Both the position numbers and the translations under genes were made by a program. The notes below the pieces were generated by a model. It was not told the origin of the DNA. It did no database searches and was given only the letters and a program-made list of their open reading frames with translations. This document shows positions 46,101 to 64,000 of a stretch of DNA of 64,000 bases, piece after piece (within the stretch, counting starts at the first letter, position 1; each line of letters opens with the position of its first letter). Origin of the DNA: Antedon mediterranea (lineage: Eukaryota > Echinodermata > Crinoidea > Comatulida > Antedonidae); the NCBI RefSeq assembly GCF_964355755.1, contig NC_092678.1, forward strand, positions 2,379,922-2,443,921, read 5' to 3'.

Positions 46101-47577
46101 AAAGAATTTAACTTTTCCAAACCAAGAACTGTCTCTGTGGATGATTTTATTGTGTTTGTGCCAGTGCTGCAGCTCCTGAAAATACTACGCGATAAAGCTA
46201 CGACGCTAGTAGTACGAACCTGTTACATATACAGTTGACAATCTAGTACTTTACTAATACAGTATATCTATGATTATAATTAAACTGTCCAGTACCTTTT
46301 ATTCTTCATTTCGCCTTGCAGAAACTAGCAATGACAACCATAAGAGGTTTCAAATTAGATTATTATATTAAATACAATGTTAAAATAACAAATTACGGAT
46401 TGGTCTTTATTCTATCATGTTTAATTCCTTCGCAAATCACTTTATGAAATGTATGTTTTCAAGTAGCAATAGTTAAATGTTTTTTTTAGTAAATTTATAT
46501 TTTTTGTGAATTAATGATATATTTTCTATAAAGATATAGCTTCTCTTAAATAATTTATATACTTAATATATATAAGTGTTATTTGGAGAAACTTATTTAT
46601 GGAATTTCTATAATAAAACATTATGTGTGTGTAATGCATCATTAAATGCAAGATATGGACAACTAGTTAAGTCATTGTTAAATGGTGCATGAATTAATGT
46701 ATTAAATGTAAGTAGTATGTATTTCAAGCAAAAGCATAAGTTATCTTACGATATTGCGGTTACTATGCACATAGGCACAATTAGCAAGCATTGAATATTA
46801 AATTATATAAACTAATTTATGTGTAATTAGACGAAAAAGAGATTTAAAATCAGGTGTTTTAAAGTTCAAACATAGACAGGCTTGACAATATTGAGCCTCC
46901 TCAATTATAGAACCACTCCATTGAGACACATATACCCCAACACATGTACTTGTGAGTTGTGTGGGGCGGCAACAAGGTGGAATTATTTTAACACCAGCAG
47001 CCAATCCTATTTAATTAAGGGGAAACCTATTTGTTTGAGGTGGCTCCTTATACTGGGGTTCTACAGGTATTTTACATTTCAAAGCAATAAAATAAAAATG
47101 ACAATTTCTTAATTAAATATTATGACAATCCTTTTTTTTTTTATTATTATTTAATATTACGCAGGCCTAGCTAGATTTTTTAATATTTATTAAACAATAA
47201 TATAATAACATTTCAATTATAATTATTATTAATATTTAATATCTTTTTTTGGCTAAAAACAAATGACTGGCCTTTGCTAGAGATTATGCCAATAGTAATA
47301 CATCTCTATACAGGCGCTAGGCTAGGCCTAGGTAAGTACACAAAACTTGCCGAGTCATTCTTTTTCACATGGAGCGCGAGCTGCTACATTCATTGCACAC
47401 ACACACAAACAGTGTACACTACCTAGGCCCTAGCCTAGGCTTAGGCCTAGGCTAAATACTTCCGTGTGTAAATTGTGGCACTGGTACCAAATGTAGTGTT
47501 CTTTTTCACAAATTAAGAGCATAGCAATATAGAAAAGCGTTTTAATAAATAAAGTGACTTACATTGCTTTCAGACAT
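32548..47577 (-). CDS. G6PD: Glucose-6-phosphate 1-dehydrogenase, complete
   Basis: Cytosolic first enzyme of the oxidative pentose phosphate pathway. It oxidises glucose 6-phosphate with NADP+ and supplies NADPH. Thirteen coding exons join in frame (minus strand order): 47577-47563, 39638-39543, 38126-38089, 37374-37266, 37128-36902, 36591-36433, 35919-35794, 35200-35107, 34477-34291, 34025-33996, 33568-33286, 33177-33085, 32635-32548. The total is 514 residues against 515 in human. Visible motifs are the coenzyme-binding [13 protein letters not shown] across exons 2-3, EKPFGKD, the catalytic RIDHYLGK in exon 6, [15 protein letters not shown] in exon 7, MTKKPG near the structural NADP site, and a C-terminal TYKWAKPAL. 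Exon 3 is 38 bp, as I recall for human, and exon 10 is only 30 bp. Intron 1 is 7.9 kb. No disruption seen, so the gene appears functional. Start chosen: MSESN ending exactly at a GTAAGT donor. Confidence 0.97.
34071..34131. repeat. (ATT)n microsatellite in a G6PD intron
   Basis: About 18 nearly perfect ATT repeats between exons 10 and 9, likely polymorphic in length. Confidence 0.95.
34510..34653 (+). repeat. 48-bp minisatellite, 3 copies, in a G6PD intron
   Basis: Unit AGTTTACACTGTGAAGAGTT onward starts at 34510, 34558 and 34606, essentially identical, in the intron between exons 8 and 9. Confidence 0.95.
35290..35690. mobile_element. Possible MITE in a G6PD intron
   Basis: The left TGCTTAAGCCTTGTTCACAC, then TGGACC, is loosely mirrored by GGTCCAGTGCAATCAATGCT at the right. 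The left end is duplicated in tandem (35275-35356, period about 44 bp). The interior repeats TCGGATTGGACTTCTT. Ends are diverged. Confidence 0.5.
36625..36708. mobile_element. CTCTGTCTACACTATC MITE, copy a (partial)
   Basis: Shares CACTACCATATTTGAGCACA and the end TAGTTTGATAGTGTAGACAG with the other family members at 37.5, 40.9, 52.4, 54.5, 58.4 and 58.9 kb. One end is missing. Confidence 0.8.
36715..36866 (-). mobile_element. tRNA-derived SINE, degraded copy
   Basis: Minus strand: a GGGTTCAAATCCTG B-box-like head and a TTTATGTAGAGCATCTTGTG tail segment shared with the copies at 197-475 and 55866-56155. It abuts MITE copy a. Confidence 0.75.
37529..37680. mobile_element. CTCTGTCTACACTATC MITE, copy b
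   Basis: AAAGCTCTGTCTACCCTATC, GACAAAAAAGTGTGATGT and CCATATATGGACACATCACA match the family. The right terminus is eroded. It lies in G6PD intron 3. Confidence 0.85.
38154..38885 (+). repeat. 57-bp minisatellite split by a LINE fragment
   Basis: Unit ATTGCCATTGTTGCCATATT onward starts at 38154, 38211, 38268, 38325 and 38382, then resumes after the insertion at about 38752 for two or more copies. It lies in G6PD intron 2. Confidence 0.95.
38420..38752 (+). mobile_element. 3' end of a LINE inserted in the 57-bp array
   Basis: About 330 bp of sequence foreign to the array. It ends TATACCGA(AATA)n, a short A-rich microsatellite tail as in CR1/RTE-like elements. Array sequence ATATA flanks both sides and may be part of a target duplication. 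There is no coding remnant. Confidence 0.6.
38935..39140. repeat. Low-complexity TAGTA/ACAGTA-rich stretch
   Basis: Irregular repeats of ATAGTA and ACAGTA in G6PD intron 2. Confidence 0.8.
40385..40470 (-). mobile_element. tRNA-like SINE fragment
   Basis: Minus strand reads CTGGTGATCTGAAGGTCATA then GATTTGAGTCCCACC, resembling the anticodon-to-TPsiC part of a tRNA-like head. It differs from the main SINE family, so it may be a second family or a relic. Confidence 0.4.
40930..41068. mobile_element. CTCTGTCTACACTATC MITE, copy c
   Basis: Left end AAAGCTCTGTCCACACTATA with ACTAGTTTGACAAAAAAGTG, an inner CATATGGAAACATCACATTT and a decayed right end. Lies in G6PD intron 1. Confidence 0.88.
43508..44337 (+). 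repeat. 5' LTR
   Basis: 830 bp, TG...CA ends. Contains a TATAAATAG promoter-like box near 43632 and an AATAAAAG poly(A)-like signal near 44208. Confidence 0.95.
44566..44796 (+). pseudogene. Remnant of an LTR-element polyprotein C-terminus
   Basis: An open frame of 76 codons inside the LTR element. It is rich in Ser/Thr/Glu, then [18 protein letters not shown], then a short tail. An RRS.R..KPPDRY segment is common at the C-terminus of Pol or integrase of Gypsy/BEL-type elements. The catalytic domains are absent. Confidence 0.6.
45398..46227 (+). repeat. 3' LTR
   Basis: 830 bp, same ends and internal boxes as the 5' LTR, with one visible difference. Confidence 0.95.
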
Positions 47578-47745
47578 AATTAATTTGAACAAATTCTCTT
47601 CGATTTCGTTCACTGGATTTTAGAAAACTTTTTTATCACCTCACTAGCAGCAGAGTGTGCAGACTACTACTACACAACATCCAGGTACGCTCTGCTGGTT
47701 TCTGGATGATGATATGACAGCACTGCTGGTGGTGTGGAGCACAAC

Positions 47746-47751
47746 TTTATA
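47746..47751 (-). promoter_or_regulatory. G6PD: Putative TATA box of G6PD
   Basis: Minus strand TCTATAAAGTTG lies 169 bases upstream of the G6PD ATG. Transcription would start about 30 bases downstream, near 47716, giving a 5' UTR of roughly 140 bases. No start-site data support this. Confidence 0.45.
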
Positions 47752-48920
47752 GACTCCTTCCCTTCCTCCCTCTGATATATCTAGCCCTTTCAATACGAAA
47801 ACAGCATCTACCTAGGTATATGCCTTTTTAAATTTTAATAAATACTTTATGAATTAAACATCATTAAATAAATAAAAAGAAAATACATACATCTAAAGCT
47901 GCAATGCCTTCTGTATAATTTTAAGAGACCACCTTATTTATATATCAATCTTGTAGTATTCAAACTGTTTTTAATATTATTATTAATTGAATATAAATGA
48001 AGGTATAATAACATTTCCCGATACGTTATTATTATGTGCTGTTAGTAATTACAATTTTTTATATTCCCGTGTGACAAAATCATTTATACGCTATGTAAAC
48101 CATACACTAATTCTTCCCAATAAATAAGGTACTCTACCTGTACAAACAATTAAAAGTTTAAAAAAATGTTGTGGTGCAATATCGTGTGTAGCTAGCATAG
48201 GGTATTAGTGCGAGGTACTTTCGAATTTGTTGCGGACTTCTTTAATTGTGCGAGGAGCTTTCGAATTTGTTGCAGACTTCTTTAATTGTGCTTAGCTCTT
48301 CTTTAATTGCGTGTTTCTTCTTTATTTGTGCATTTCGTTTTATATTTTCATGCTTTCTTTTGTTTATGTGCAATTCCTTCTTTAATTGTGTGAATATGAT
48401 TTATATAGTGTGCGTGACAGATGTGGGTCACCGTGTATGAATAAATCTATTTTTGGTACATAAATTACCCTTGTGTGAAACAAGGGCTGAGAAAAATTGA
48501 GTTTAAACTCAATGAGTGTTCCCCTGCACGGAAATCTTTAGTAAAAGGCGAAAGATTTATGCGTGATGCAGAGAAACCAGAGTAACGATGTATGTATACC
48601 ATATATTATTAATATACCAAGTACTATCACAACAAATAAGTGTTGAATTTGGTAAAAAAACGTAAATTTATGTATTGGCAAATAAATATAAAATTTGTAT
48701 TTAATTTTGTTCTATTTACAGTTTTAAATTATATAAATAATAATGACCAATTTATTACTGAATAATCCAGCAAAAACTATAATTTTTATTTTAAAGATTA
48801 AATTATGAATATTTATTAGGTAAGGGTTTATATTATAGAGGGCGTGTTTTATAAATAAAGGAAACGGGAATGTTCTGTTTTGGTTTTTTTGGTTATTCTT
48901 TTTCTCATAAAAACAAAGGA
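47752..48920. other. Head-to-head interval between G6PD and LAGE3
   Basis: About 1.2 kb that should hold both promoters. It includes an imperfect repeat at about 48205-48380 (TTTCGAATTTGTTGCGGACT, then TCTTTAATTG) and no coding segment. Confidence 0.5.
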
Positions 48921-48923
48921 TAA

Positions 48924-49677
48924 ATGGAGAATTTAAAATGGTAAATCACAATTAATAATACTGTTGCAATGTTCAGGTCTGTCTAGTAGGTTGCCTGGTA
49001 GTTAACTTGCTATTAGCAGAGCGATAGAATGGCTAGTAGGGCTAGGCCTAACTAAGCTAGGCCCAGCCAGTGCAGTTCCAGTTGAACCCGTCAGGCTTTC
49101 GGCGTGTTTCTCCCGCCAGCATTTGGGTAGTAAGGTGCATTATTCATTGATTATATATTTTTTTTGGCTCCTAAAGTAACATCAGTGTGCCTTTTGGGAC
49201 AAGTCGAGAAGCAGAGATTGCTTACCAATCATTAAATGTTGATAAAGAACCAAGAAAAGGAGAAGTCACAAAGGAGTTGGCATACACTGATAATGTTCTC
49301 ACAGTGTAAGTAAGAAGATATTTATATTGAATCATATTCACATCCTAATGCTTGAGATAATGTTCTCGTCCGCCAAGTAATTTATCCTTGCTTATGTGTG
49401 CATCGTACAATAATAACAGGTGCCCACATTCACCATGTTTATTATGCAACTGCATTGTAATTATTCGTTCCAATCAGAGTTCAGGTGACACAAATATAGG
49501 TGTATGTCAAATAATTATTCCCATATATTCAAAATTCATAATTCTTATTTTTTCAGAGTTTTTACTGCAAGCCAAGCTAGGCTGCTTCGTGTTGCTGTCA
49601 ACTCATTCATGGATCACCTAAACTTGGTTGTACAAACGGTAGAATGTTTTGGACCCCCTGTGGTGGATAATACGTAG
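48924..49677 (+). CDS. LAGE3: KEOPS complex subunit Pcc1/LAGE3
   Basis: Small subunit of the KEOPS (EKC) complex, which makes the universal t6A37 modification of ANN-decoding tRNAs. Pcc1 dimerises and contacts Kae1/OSGEP. Three exons: 48924-48940 (MENLK plus TG), 49177-49305 and 49557-49677, stop TAG at 49675-49677, 88 residues in all. Exon 2 carries ISVPFGTSREAEIAYQSL. Exon 3 carries ASQARLLRVAVNSFMDHLNL and VVQTVECFGPPV, matching the VPF...AEIA and LR..V..F.D.L.LV..T...FGPP pattern of the family. Length is that of yeast Pcc1. The TG|T join gives a Cys before NISVPF. The 5-codon first exon is the least certain part. Candidate poly(A) signals are AATAAA at 49803-49808 and 49837-49842. Confidence 0.9.
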
Positions 49678-50159
49678 CAGCATTATTATGCTACACTTCT
49701 TCAGTTGTCAAACATTGCAAATAATATTTTAGTTTAGTCAAATGAATAGAGATTTTAAATCAACATTTGGCTAAAAAAACTCAACCAGATTTTAAAAGTA
49801 CAAATAAAGTACAGATTACAATACAGGACAATTAAAAATAAAGCTCAGACCAATGTATGTGTAGTCTAGTTGAAATAAGCGGTTCCAGACAAATGGGTTG
49901 CAGAAAACGCACAAGCAATATTTCAATTAGTACTGCAGCATTGACAGCAAAGTACTGTAGTAAGCCACAAAATCATGGCCATGATGATTATTCAGGAATA
50001 ATAATAATGTACTATAAGATTTGAGAGGTAGATGTTAAAATGTATTACTGCAATACAGACACCGCTTATGGAATTAGAAAAGCAATATGAATAGTAATAT
50101 TCATGGTTGTGAAATCAGTATAACAATAAATACCAACACAATTCGTAATGTTGAAATTT

Positions 50160-50600
50160 CTTGATATTATATTAAATGTTCTGTAAATTTGCATTTAAAT
50201 GTACACCTGCATTTATTATGCAAATTAATACAATACCACTTGCATTTGCAATATGACATAACAGTTAATAATCATGCATCGACATGTGCTCCTGCACAAT
50301 TCTTGTTTTTATATACAGTGCACCTGCACTAATTATCTATGCATAATTAATAATATATTCATGCACCTGACTATAATGTATTTGCATAATTAAAACAGAT
50401 GTAGATGTACAGTAAATACCGGGTTTCATAAGTGCACCTGCACTAATTATCTATGCATAATTGATAATATATTCATGCACCTGATTATAATGTTTTTGCA
50501 TAATTAAAACAGACATGGATGTACAGTAAATACCAGTGCGCCTGCACTATTTATATATGCATGAGAATTCAAATATGTACTGGTTAATTAAAACATGCAC
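50160..50600 (+). repeat. ~110-bp repeat rich in TGCATAATTA motifs
   Basis: GCACCTGCACTAATTATCTA and the following ATGCATAATTRATAATAT recur at about 50320 and 50434, with a partial third copy at 50539. TGCATAATTAA/TGCATAATTGA appears four times, plus TATGCAAATTAAT upstream. Such sites resemble POU-domain factor targets. Confidence 0.8.
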
Positions 50601-51240
50601 CTGTCTATGTAAAGTATGAATAATAGTGCTATTAGATGCGACAATAACACAACCATTTCCCTGGGTGCAGTCAATTGTATACATAAAGTAACCAGTATCA
50701 ACATTTTTAAGAGAGTATATTATTTTAGGCAGGAATTTCTAATATTTAAAGCACAGTGTAAATTGCATGATACTGTATTAACAATTTAATGTGTTATTGT
50801 TATTTGGACTACACATGTATTATTTACTATAATCTTTAGCCCCTTTACTTCTCTAAAATAATTCGCTCAACAGCTAATAAAGTAATTTTAATAACAAAAC
50901 TTTTGCTTATGCTTTAATATATTTGATTGAATCATAGCATAATTTGTATTTATGAATATAGAAATTTACAATGTACACAGTTTTAAATCTTATAATAGTT
51001 CAACAAAAAGTTTATAAATGCTCAAAATAAATTTAATAATATTTAAGCGAATCACATACACATTAACAGACGTTCCAACTTCTGAGGCTGGTAATCGTCG
51101 GAAAATTTCATTGTTCATAGAAAGAGAGTTACTGGTGCAATAAAATATTTGCAGCCTTTCAATACCTGCAAACTTTGTTATATTTTCTAATCCAAATTAA
51201 TTAATGAACAACTTCATATACACAAAATTATTGTAAGCAA
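50601..51240. other. Intergenic, AT-rich
   Basis: Between LAGE3 and the 3' end of AHCYL. No gene seen. Part may be AHCYL 3' UTR. Confidence 0.4.
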
Positions 51241-51242
51241 AC

Positions 51243-51410
51243 CTGTCCTTTGGGACACCCCATTCAGGGGACACCTCTGTTAAGAGGACACATTATTAAG
51301 GGGACATATTCCCATGAAACGAGCGAGGGAAATACAATCAACCCCTCTTAAGGGGATGCTTTGTTGGGTCCAGAAGGTGTCCCCCTTTAAAAAAGATTCT
51401 ACTGTGATAC
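51243..51410. mobile_element. MITE-like repeat with GGACACC motifs
   Basis: CCTTTGGGACACCCCATTCA and the complementary-style right part AAGGTGTCCCCCTTTAA enclose several short palindromes (CCTCTTAAGGGG). A partial relative lies at 43188-43230. Confidence 0.6.
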
Positions 51411-51681
51411 CATTTTAACATGTCACATTACTAGTGTTACCCTACTGTTTGTTGTAGGTCTGACTTGAGGCATGGTAACATGGTATAACTTAATATTACT
51501 CAGGTTTTTATTGTCAAAGTGCACTTTAACTGCTTACATACTGTATCTTAAATTGTTCGTGCTAATGAACAGAACATCAGCTTAAATTGACACCAGAAAA
51601 TTGTTCAAAATATTTAAATTTGTTATTAATTCATACTCTTCAAATGCTTTGTTGAAATTTCCAATCTTTATCTTGATTATA

Positions 51682-60641
<8,960 letters not shown>

Positions 60642-60649
60642 CTGTAATT

Positions 60650-63600
60650 AAAAAAAGCAATAGTGTTATTATAGAAACTGTAATGTTTTATTTAAATTTT
60701 AAAATGAGTATCCATGGCCTTGATGTGTGTCCACACTTCCTATAAATGTCTATAGGTCCGTGGTAATACTATATTCAAAAGTAAACATCCTGTTCACATT
60801 TAAAAACAATAGATTGTTTTCTAATAGTTGCTATTTGTTGCAACACCCAAGCATCCACTGGCCTGAAAGAAAACAAAAGGCTTTCTGTTCTCTCTTTGTT
60901 GGCTAATTAACAACCATGTTAACAACTAAACCACCAGAACAAGCCACTTAAGAACATACTTTAAATTACGGTTAGAAAGACTACCATTTTTTTTTACCTT
61001 TTCTCACGTAAATTTAAAAAAAAAATAGCTTATAATTTGGAAATAATTTATTACAAAACAAAAGTAAAAATATATTTATTTATACCAACGTCAAAGTTTA
61101 CATCTCGGTCGGTATTTTTGGAACGATAATAATTAAATGATCAATTACGAATGCTATCTTTTGACTGATCTGGTAAATTTCTCTCTGTTTATTAGGTAAT
61201 TGAACATTTGTTACGTATCATCACTATACTAACCTCATTTTAAACAATAGGCATAATATTATTCATTATTATTAAACTTATTTGAAAATAATTATAATAC
61301 AATCTAAACAATTAAACAATTAAAAGCAATAGTAGTACATTTCACAAATGACAACTAACAATACATTACTACTGTAGTATAATTTTAATACTGTATCATT
61401 AAAAACATTTTATACAAAAAGATGTAAAAAAAGATTTTTTATAAATATTATTACATAAAACAGTTTTTATCTAAAAATTATTACAAACCCTAGTATAAGA
61501 TGACATGTTTCTTCGACGACACAAAAACACCAGTTGAAAATTCTGTATAACAACAAACTAGAATTGTTGTTCCTACTGTACACACATCTTATGCAAGAGA
61601 ATAGGGCACAAAGAAGTACATCACTAAACTGCTGGCATAGGAATTCTGTGGTTTCACCAAAGGGTCAATTTACACGCTTCGTTGATTTTACTAATCTTAT
61701 AGTGGTTTAAGACTGTATCATTTAACAAAAAGGGGTGCTAATTTATTACAGCATATTATTAAAAGTACATTTATGATATAAATTATGCCTATTGTAGATT
61801 AAATTTAACAACTCTGTATCCATGTAAGAAAATGCTAAAATGTAATATTAATATTAGGATTATACCATTTAGATTATTGAATGCAAAATCTTACGGACAC
61901 TAGACAAAAATCGGCTATTCCAAAAAATATGGCCTAATGATACCAAATAAATCCACATGTCTGAAAGGATATGCTGTAAGTCAAAAGGTATGTACTCCAC
62001 CATATGGTGAAAAAAAGTGTCATTTAATCAGATAATAGGTACAACAATTTATGACAATTTGTGCAATGTTTTATGCATTTCCTGTAGTAAATAATGGTAT
62101 AAATGGATGGTGTAACAAAAAAAACAATGGTTTGGTATTATGACATTCTTTGTTACTTAGCCAATATAGTCTTATCAGCAATAAATACAAATCTATAAAG
62201 ATAACCACTTAATGATTTTAAGAAAAACACTTGAAATCTGTTTACACTGCAATACTATAATCACGATTGCTATGAAATTAAAATTAATGTATTTAATAAC
62301 CAAGTCCTGAGGATATTTGTTTAGCCATTCAGGAGACAGGATATACCGATCTCACTGTTGACACATATTATAGTATTTATCATCATAGACTAATTATTAT
62401 TGGGTTAACAAAATAAAATACTTGATTAATACAGTAATAAATTTCATTTTCACCTTGTTGTGGTCATGATAATAAAGATTTATCTTATCTTATCTTAATA
62501 AATTGAGTATTAAATTTAGAAAACTAGAACATCTTCAACTAGTTAGCCATTCGTGAAAACTGAACGGCACCGTATAACATTTGAATTTTTGCATGAACAA
62601 ACTACCATTTGCATAGAATTCTGCAGTGTGTACAGTGCAAATTATCCGGGTCATCCACTGCCTTCGCCCCACTAAATTCAGACGGATTTAAAAACTTGTT
62701 AAGGGATGATTACAGTTTTACGGGGACGTCCCCATTAAATGTTTTCTGTGTTTGCTTGCTTGCTTTCTCTTCTTATATTTTAATATTTCAATTCAATTCA
62801 ATTCAATTCAACTTCACATTTATTTCTTCCTTCAAGAAAATGAGGTAAACATAATAAATTCCAGTAAAATATATAACAAGTCAATTGATGATAAAAAAGT
62901 ATACAGTTATCAATAAGAGGAAGTAGGCAGTGCCCAAGAAGATAGAAATGTTTACAGACACAGGTAATACGGACTAAAATTCAAAAAAATACAGGACGTA
63001 TGGACAGGGACATAACAAGACAGCAAAAGGATATGGAACAATTATATAAAATAAAGTAATCTGCAATTAAATCAATTTAATTTACATTCAAATTGATTGA
63101 GTTAACTGGGTGACTATTTTAGCATTTAGGCCCTAAGTACATGATCCCATTAGGTAATATGTTTTATCATTTCTTTTAAACTATTTATAGACTACGTCGA
63201 ACATCAAGACATGTATGTGAGTCACTTTAAAATAGGAAATACAACATCCTGCTAGCGTCAGTTCAACCGAAGGTACTATAAATATAAAACTCATCAAAAT
63301 AAATAACAAATGGTTGGATTTGTAAACAAAATAATCAAAATCCACATTAATTCCAATATTATTAATATTATTATTATAGTATATGGTGCAAAAGCATGGT
63401 GGAAAAGCATGGTGCAAAAGCGAGAAATCTGGTTTATTGCTAATTGTTTTTGTTGTCGGCATTGAGATCAAATTATCAAAATGGAGGCCATTGGCCGGAG
63501 CGCCAACGATGTCTACCTTGACCATATCCACCTGATCAACTACCTGAACATTTTAGTTGAACAAAATTTAAATTGGACAAGGTTGGCAAGCATTCATACT

Positions 63601-64000
63601 CTTTGAAAGTGGGAACCTACTTTTAAAGTCCTCTACCCAGCCATCAAAGCTAATTCCACCCAACTTAATTTTAACACCCAGAAACCTCAAAGTACTATTC
63701 TAACCTTTGACACTACACTTCTATAGCTACATCTCTCGATCAAAAATTTAAAAAAATTGCATGAAAATATTAAAAAACAATTTTCAACCCTTGACCCCCA
63801 CCTATACGCATCCTCATCTTCCTTATACAGTAATTAGTTTTCTATGCATCATAAGTAATATCTTAATGTAAGATACTAGTCTATATTTCTGGTTCACTTT
63901 CAGGTATCAATATACACAATCTATATTCCGAAGGCTGAATTATTTACGCTTCATTCCACAATCAACATGCGCGTAATTAGATCGAAAGCCATGTGTCATA
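60650..64000. other. Upstream of the recognised AHCYL exons, no gene supported
   Basis: AT-rich sequence with a LINE-like 3' end at about 62440-62505 (TCATGATAATAAAGATTTAT followed by CTTATCTTATCTTA) and a (CAATT)n stretch near 62785-62812. An open frame at 63480-63531 (minus, MDMVKVDIVGAPANGLHFDN) is followed by GTAGAC-like donors. I could not connect it to AHCYL. The initiating AHCYL exon may lie here unrecognised or beyond 64000. Confidence 0.4.

Larger units (their letters stand above)
43508..46227 (+). mobile_element. LTR retrotransposon, internally deleted, very young
   Basis: Two 830-bp direct repeats (43508-44337 and 45398-46227) both start TGTAACAGGG and end CCTGTTACA. By eye they differ at a single base (CCCAGAGTG versus CCCAAAGTG). 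A TATA tetranucleotide abuts both outer ends, fitting a 4-bp target duplication. TTTGGTGCCGTGACC right after the left LTR is the likely primer-binding site. GATAAATGGGGGGTGAG just before the right LTR is the polypurine tract. Only 1060 bp of interior remain, so gag and most of pol are missing and the element depends on others for movement. It lies antisense in G6PD intron 1. Confidence 0.95.

Noticed and set aside
62609-62848. 79-codon frame near the right end
   Set aside because: Ends in a CAATT microsatellite translation (FQFNSIQFN) and lacks support.

Overview
This window is nuclear DNA of an animal. Genes are interrupted by GT-AG introns, intergenic DNA is AT-rich, and mobile elements of every major class are dense. 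The proteins are metazoan: polybromo-1, G6PD, a LAGE3/Pcc1 KEOPS subunit and an AHCYL/IRBIT protein. The compact introns and the abundance of CTAGGCCTAGG-type palindromes suggest a marine invertebrate deuterostome, possibly an echinoderm. The sequence alone does not fix the species.

Layout. At 0-2.3 kb are the last three coding exons and 3' UTR of PBRM1 (+), with a tRNA-derived SINE in the intron before them. At 2.9-8.7 kb is a foldback-like array of ~85-bp and ~220-bp units that flips orientation near 8.13 kb. A 5'-truncated RTE-like LINE is inserted in it with a 13-bp target duplication. At 9.3-11.4 kb is a 2.15-kb element with ~85-bp inverted ends. From 12.8 to 22.1 kb there are minisatellites (58, 50, 78 and 59 bp units), two copies of one MITE, and a 1.77-kb PIF/Harbinger-like element whose pre-insertion site can be read directly. 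From 22.4 to 30 kb lies a remarkable stretch: diverged repeats keeping hairpin architecture, a small two-exon gene, a foldback, a GC-rich 100-bp segment present in opposite orientations at 25.4 and 29.4 kb, more than 60 copies of a 28-bp unit with a mini-hairpin, and a row of hairpins built on CCCTCTTTAG/CTAAAGAGGG. At 30.2-31.6 kb are two candidate exons of an unidentified minus-strand gene.

The gene-rich half follows. A complete 13-exon G6PD gene (-) runs from 47.58 to 32.55 kb (514 residues). Its first intron holds a very young, internally deleted LTR retrotransposon. LAGE3/Pcc1 (+, 88 residues, three exons) lies head to head with G6PD at 48.9-49.7 kb. G6PD and LAGE3 are also near neighbours at human Xq28, so this looks like ancient linkage. 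AHCYL1/2 (-) occupies 60.6-51.7 kb with twelve exons, and its 5' end lies beyond what I could recognise. Its final coding exon carries only seven coding bases, and one exon has a duplicated splice donor. A seven-copy MITE family is scattered through 36-59 kb.

The genes serve unrelated housekeeping roles: chromatin remodelling, NADPH supply, tRNA t6A modification, and regulation by a SAH-hydrolase-like protein. The most novel material is the structured repeat locus at 22-30 kb and the nested mobile elements. Exon boundaries come from splice consensus, reading-frame continuity and recall of family sequences. No alignment or search was run.
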